Positions 6,497-8,806 of a stretch of DNA of 8,806 bases are shown piece by piece. The DNA comes from Sulfurovum sp. (GTDB lineage Bacteria; Campylobacterota; Campylobacteria; Campylobacterales; Sulfurovaceae): positions 1-8,806 of the forward strand of contig JALVXW010000242.1 of the NCBI GenBank assembly GCA_027038155.1, in the 5' to 3' direction. The position numbers and the translations under genes are program-made. The notes under the pieces are model-generated. The model was not told where the DNA came from, searched no databases, and saw only the letters and a program-made list of their open reading frames with translations. Position 1 is the first letter of the stretch; each line of letters opens with the position of its first letter.

Positions 6497-7026
6497 TGTT
6501 TCATGCAACGACGATATTGGGCTATAAGGCGGATGGAAAGGCTGTTATTGGTGGTGATGGACAGGTAAGTTTTGGTGATACAGTCCTTAAAGGCAATGCA
6601 ACCAAAATACGTACGCTTCATAATGGTGAGGTACTTGCAGGTTTTGCCGGAAGTACAGCAGATGCGTTTAACCTTTTTGATATGTTTGAGACGATACTGG
6701 CGGAAAAAAAGGGTGATTTGTTTAAATCAGTCATAGGTTTTTCAAAAATGTGGCGAAAAGATAAACATCTTCGTCAGCTTGAAGCGATGATGATAGTGCT
6801 TAACCAAGAGCATATTTTTATCCTCTCAGGTACAGGTGATGTGGTAGAGCCTGAAGATGGTAAAATTGCAGCGATTGGTTCTGGTGGAAACTATGCTATT
6901 GCAGCTGCACGTGCATTGGATAGACATGCCAACTTAGAACCTAAAGAGTTAGTTAAAAAGTCACTTGAAATTGCAGGTGATATCTGTATCTATACCAATA
7001 AAAATATTAAATTGTTAGAACTGTAG
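6496..7026 (+). CDS. hslV: HslV (ClpQ), peptidase subunit of the HslUV protease
   Basis: This 176-aa N-terminal-nucleophile threonine peptidase forms the proteolytic double ring of the HslUV (ClpYQ) complex in the cytoplasm. The chain begins MFHATTILGY. The first Thr of the TT pair (Thr5) aligns with mature Thr1, so a four-residue propeptide must be removed. In mature numbering the conserved Asp17 (GGDGQ) and Lys33 are present. The family blocks LAGFAGSTADAFNLFDMFE, AIGSGGNYAIAAARAL and AGDICIYTN are intact. The last residues, NIKLLEL, agree with the C-terminus I recall for Helicobacter HslV, so the protein looks full length although its TAG stop lies inside a REP-like element. There is no clear ribosome site of its own; translation is probably coupled to rplI through TAATG. 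Confidence 0.97.
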   Translation: MFHATTILGYKADGKAVIGGDGQVSFGDTVLKGNATKIRTLHNGEVLAGFAGSTADAFNLFDMFETILAEKKGDLFKSVIGFSKMWRKDKHLRQLEAMMIVLNQEHIFILSGTGDVVEPEDGKIAAIGSGGNYAIAAARALDRHANLEPKELVKKSLEIAGDICIYTNKNIKLLEL

Positions 7027-7046
7027 GGTGGGCATTCCTGCCCACC
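7023..7046 (+). repeat. REP-like unit, left copy
   Basis: GTAG (7023-7026) is followed immediately by GGTGGGCA (7027-7034), the loop TTCC, and TGCCCACC (7039-7046). The TAG within GTAG is the hslV stop codon. Confidence 0.75.
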
Positions 7047-7064
7047 TTGTAGAAAAAATTATTT

Positions 7065-7087
7065 GGTGGGCAGGATGCCCACCCTAC
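7065..7087 (-). repeat. REP-like unit, right copy in inverted orientation
   Basis: On the minus strand, GTAG (7087-7084) is followed by GGTGGGCA, the loop TCC, and TGCCCACC (ending at 7065). It differs from the left copy only by a one-base shorter loop. Its outer end is three bases from the hslU ribosome site. Confidence 0.75.
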
Positions 7088-7089
7088 AA

Positions 7090-7096
7090 AGGAAAG
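7090..7096 (+). promoter_or_regulatory. Ribosome binding site that fixes the hslU start at GTG 7100
   Basis: AGGAAAG (7090-7096), directly after the REP-like pair, lies a few bases before GTG 7100. It supports a 443-residue HslU beginning MLENLTPKEIVGYLD, matching the family N-terminus. The in-frame GTG at 7028 lies within the repeat, has no ribosome site, and would add 24 repeat-encoded residues. Confidence 0.75.
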
Positions 7097-7099
7097 ATA

Positions 7100-8431
7100 G
7101 TGTTAGAGAACTTAACCCCCAAAGAGATAGTAGGTTACCTAGATAAATATGTCATAGGTCAAAATGATGCAAAAAAGACAATCGCTGTAGCACTGCGAAA
7201 CCGCTATAGACGTATGCAGCTTAGTGAAGAGATGCAACAAGATGTGACGCCTAAGAATATATTGATGATAGGGAGTACAGGTGTAGGGAAAACAGAGATA
7301 GCCAGACGTTTGGCTAAGATGATGAATTTACCGTTTATCAAAGTGGAAGCGAGTAAATACACAGAGGTAGGTTTTGTAGGACGTGATGTTGAGTCTATGA
7401 TACGCGATTTGGCAGTGACATCTTTGCAGATAGTGCGTGAGAGTGAAAACGAGAAGAACAAAGAGAAGATAGCAAACTATATAGAGAATAAGATTATAGA
7501 GAAACTGCTTCCTCCGCTTCCTGCTGGAGCGAGTGAACAGAAAAAAGCTGAGTATGATGCCAGTTTTGCACGTATGCAAGAGAGGTTTGCCAAAGGTGAG
7601 CTTGACCATTTGAAAGTGAAAGTAAATGTACCAAATACCCCTCAAATGCCAGAAGATGGACTTCCTCCACAGATGATACAGGTACAAGAGAGTATCGTCA
7701 AGGTGCTTGGTGGTATGGGTAAAAAAGGTCCAGAGAAGGAAGTGACAGTTAAAGATGCCAAAAAAATCTTAGAGCAAGAGGCAAGCGAAGAGTTACTTGA
7801 TGAAGAGTCGCTAAAGGCGTTGGCACTTGAAAAAGTAGAAAAAGGCGGTATTGTCTTTTTGGATGAGATAGACAAAGTAGCCGTCTCAAGCAATTCACAA
7901 GGCAGACAAGACCCAAGTAAAGAGGGTGTGCAGCGTGATTTGCTTCCTATTGTAGAGGGTTCCACTGTACATACCAAACTCGGTATGGTTAAAACAGACC
8001 ATATCTTGTTTATCGCTGCGGGGGCGTTTCATGTCTCAAAGCCCAGTGACTTAATGCCCGAGCTTCAAGGGCGTTTTCCGTTGCGCGTAGAGCTTGATAG
8101 TTTAGATGAAGAGACGCTTTATCGTATTTTGACTGAACCAAATAATTCACTTATTAAGCAGTATAAAGCACTCTTAAGGGTAGAAGATGTGGATCTTGTA
8201 TTTGAGGAGTCTGCTCTAAGAGCCATCTCTTCTTATTCACTACAAGCCAATGAAAAAACAGAAGATATTGGAGCGAGACGTCTACACACTGTTATGGAGC
8301 GTATTTTAGAAGAGATTAGCTTCTTCGCAGATGAGCACAGTGGAGAGAAGATAGTTGTCGATGAAGCACTTGTAAAAGAGAAAATTGGTGATGTGGTAGA
8401 AGATGAAGACACAACCAGGTATATATTATAA
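7100..8431 (+). CDS. hslU: HslU (ClpY), AAA+ unfoldase of the HslUV protease
   Basis: The hexameric AAA+ ATPase unfolds substrates and threads them into HslV. From GTG 7100 the protein has 443 aa, the same length as E. coli HslU. Landmarks are the N-terminal block LTPKEIVGYLDKYVIGQ (5-21), Walker A GSTGVGKT (58-65), pore loop GFVG (91-94), the inserted I-domain (about 110-240), Walker B VFLDEIDK (252-259), sensor 1 LFIAAGAF (303-310), probable arginine finger Arg325 in ELQGRFP, sensor 2 GARR (391-394), and the C-terminal RYIL tail that inserts into HslV pockets. E. coli has GYVG in the pore; Phe for Tyr is conservative. The gene lies 73 bp after hslV because of the intervening REP-like pair, and its TAA shares one base with the era ATG. 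Confidence 0.97.
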   Translation: MLENLTPKEIVGYLDKYVIGQNDAKKTIAVALRNRYRRMQLSEEMQQDVTPKNILMIGSTGVGKTEIARRLAKMMNLPFIKVEASKYTEVGFVGRDVESMIRDLAVTSLQIVRESENEKNKEKIANYIENKIIEKLLPPLPAGASEQKKAEYDASFARMQERFAKGELDHLKVKVNVPNTPQMPEDGLPPQMIQVQESIVKVLGGMGKKGPEKEVTVKDAKKILEQEASEELLDEESLKALALEKVEKGGIVFLDEIDKVAVSSNSQGRQDPSKEGVQRDLLPIVEGSTVHTKLGMVKTDHILFIAAGAFHVSKPSDLMPELQGRFPLRVELDSLDEETLYRILTEPNNSLIKQYKALLRVEDVDLVFEESALRAISSYSLQANEKTEDIGARRLHTVMERILEEISFFADEHSGEKIVVDEALVKEKIGDVVEDEDTTRYIL

Positions 8432-8806
8432 TGTTTGAACATGAAAAAGAAGAGGTAGGTACCAAAGCTGGGTTTGTTGCGGTTATAGGACGTCCTAACG
8501 CTGGAAAAAGTACACTGCTTAACCATATAGTAGGCGAAAAGCTTGCCATGGTCTCAAAAAAGGCACAGGCTACGCGTAAGCGTATGAATATTATAGTTAT
8601 GCATAAAGATATATATGGTATAGAGTCTCAGATTATCTTTGTAGATACCCCTGGTATTCATGAAAAAGAGAAACTTCTTAATCAGTTTATGATGGATGAG
8701 GTGATGAAGGCTATTGGGGATGCAGATTTGATTGTTTTTCTAGCTCCCATTACCGATAAACTTACAGAGTATGAAAAATTTTTAAAGATGTCTGAACGCA
8801 AGGGCA
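8431..8806 (+). CDS. era: GTPase Era (partial, C-terminus beyond window)
   Basis: Era binds the 3' end of 16S rRNA and helps 30S subunit maturation. The first 125 residues of about 290-300 are visible. The G1/P-loop GRPNAGKST is at 20-28, the G2 region QATRKRMN at 46-53 with Thr48, and G3 DTPG at 72-75. The block DADLIVFLAPITDKLTEYEKF follows. The NKxD motif and the KH domain lie past the right edge. The ATG at 8431 overlaps the hslU stop (TAATG), giving tight coupling; the 13-residue lead-in before the G domain is plausible for the family. No upstream Shine-Dalgarno is evident. E. coli has QTTRHR at G2, so the second and fifth positions differ, which I believe is usual in this lineage. Confidence 0.95.
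   Translation, partial: MFEHEKEEVGTKAGFVAVIGRPNAGKSTLLNHIVGEKLAMVSKKAQATRKRMNIIVMHKDIYGIESQIIFVDTPGIHEKEKLLNQFMMDEVMKAIGDADLIVFLAPITDKLTEYEKFLKMSERKG

Larger units (their letters stand above)
7022..7088. repeat. Inverted pair of REP-like palindromes (BIME-like element) between hslV and hslU
   Basis: Two near-identical arms, 7022-7046 (25 nt) and 7065-7088 (24 nt), are in inverted orientation around an 18-nt AT-rich spacer. They are perfect reverse complements apart from one extra T in the left arm. Each arm is itself a palindrome (8-bp stem, 3-4 nt loop) flanked on its outer side by GTAG or its complement CTAC. A GTAG tetranucleotide 5' of a short palindrome is the described layout of REP sequences handled by REP-associated tyrosine transposases (RAYTs). 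No transposase lies in the window, so any mobilising enzyme would act from elsewhere. The DNA is far more GC-rich than its surroundings. It could form a cruciform, or a stable mRNA stem between the hslV and hslU coding regions. Confidence 0.85.

Noticed and set aside
7022..7088. Rho-independent terminator between hslV and hslU
   Set aside because: The stem is strong but neither strand has a U-run after it: the plus strand continues AAAGGAAAG into the hslU ribosome site. The downstream genes belong to the same housekeeping operon.
7022..7088. CRISPR repeat or insertion-sequence remnant
   Set aside because: There are only two inverted units with no spacer series, and no transposase coding remnant or target duplication is visible. 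A REP-like pair explains it better.
7190..7204. HslU pore loop GFVG as a functional anomaly (true position about 7370-7381)
   Set aside because: Phe for Tyr is conservative and, as far as I recall, usual in Campylobacterota HslU, so it is not a defect.
7642..7977. Minus-strand frame inside hslU (111 aa), Ser-rich
   Set aside because: It is complementary to the conserved HslU I-domain and Walker B coding sequence. Its composition is a by-product of the sense codons.

Overview
The window looks like chromosomal DNA from a Campylobacterota (epsilonproteobacterial) species. A free-living, Sulfurovum- or Sulfurimonas-like lineage is plausible, but the sequence alone cannot settle the genus. The evidence is the gene order rplI-hslV-hslU-era, the style of the HslV, HslU and Era proteins (HslV begins MFHATTI and ends NIKLLEL, much as I recall for Helicobacter and Campylobacter), the AT-rich intergenic DNA, and an mlaA-mlaC-RND cluster of the kind I recall from Campylobacter.

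Two divergent gene blocks flank a 202-bp AT-rich promoter region (5851-6052). The left block reads leftwards. Its order is mlaA (outer-membrane lipoprotein), mlaC (periplasmic phospholipid carrier), a large RND/MMPL-type inner-membrane transporter, and prlC/opdA (M3 zinc oligopeptidase, cut by the left window edge). The spacings of 9, 18 and 17 bp indicate one operon. The first three genes form a complete envelope-spanning path from outer membrane to inner membrane for phospholipid traffic. An RND pump stands where canonical Mla systems have the MlaFEDB ABC transporter.

The right block reads rightwards: rplI (ribosomal protein L9), hslV and hslU (ATP-dependent HslUV protease), and era (GTPase of 16S rRNA/30S maturation, cut by the right edge). 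rplI/hslV and hslU/era each overlap by one base (TAATG). The hslV/hslU junction is different. It carries a 67-bp inverted pair of REP-like palindromes, each a GTAG tetranucleotide followed by a GGTGGGCA/TGCCCACC hairpin. The first GTAG supplies the hslV stop codon, and the element creates a spurious in-frame upstream GTG for hslU. The true hslU start is GTG at 7100.

The points most worth a second look are the REP pair and its exact placement, the ABC-less MlaA-MlaC-RND arrangement, and an acidic motif (ESEE...FDDEF...QEQ) shared by MlaA and the RND transporter, which flank a very lysine-rich MlaC in the proposed path. No tRNA, rRNA, CRISPR array, transposase or prophage gene was seen. Apart from the Mla-RND arrangement this is mostly conserved housekeeping DNA.
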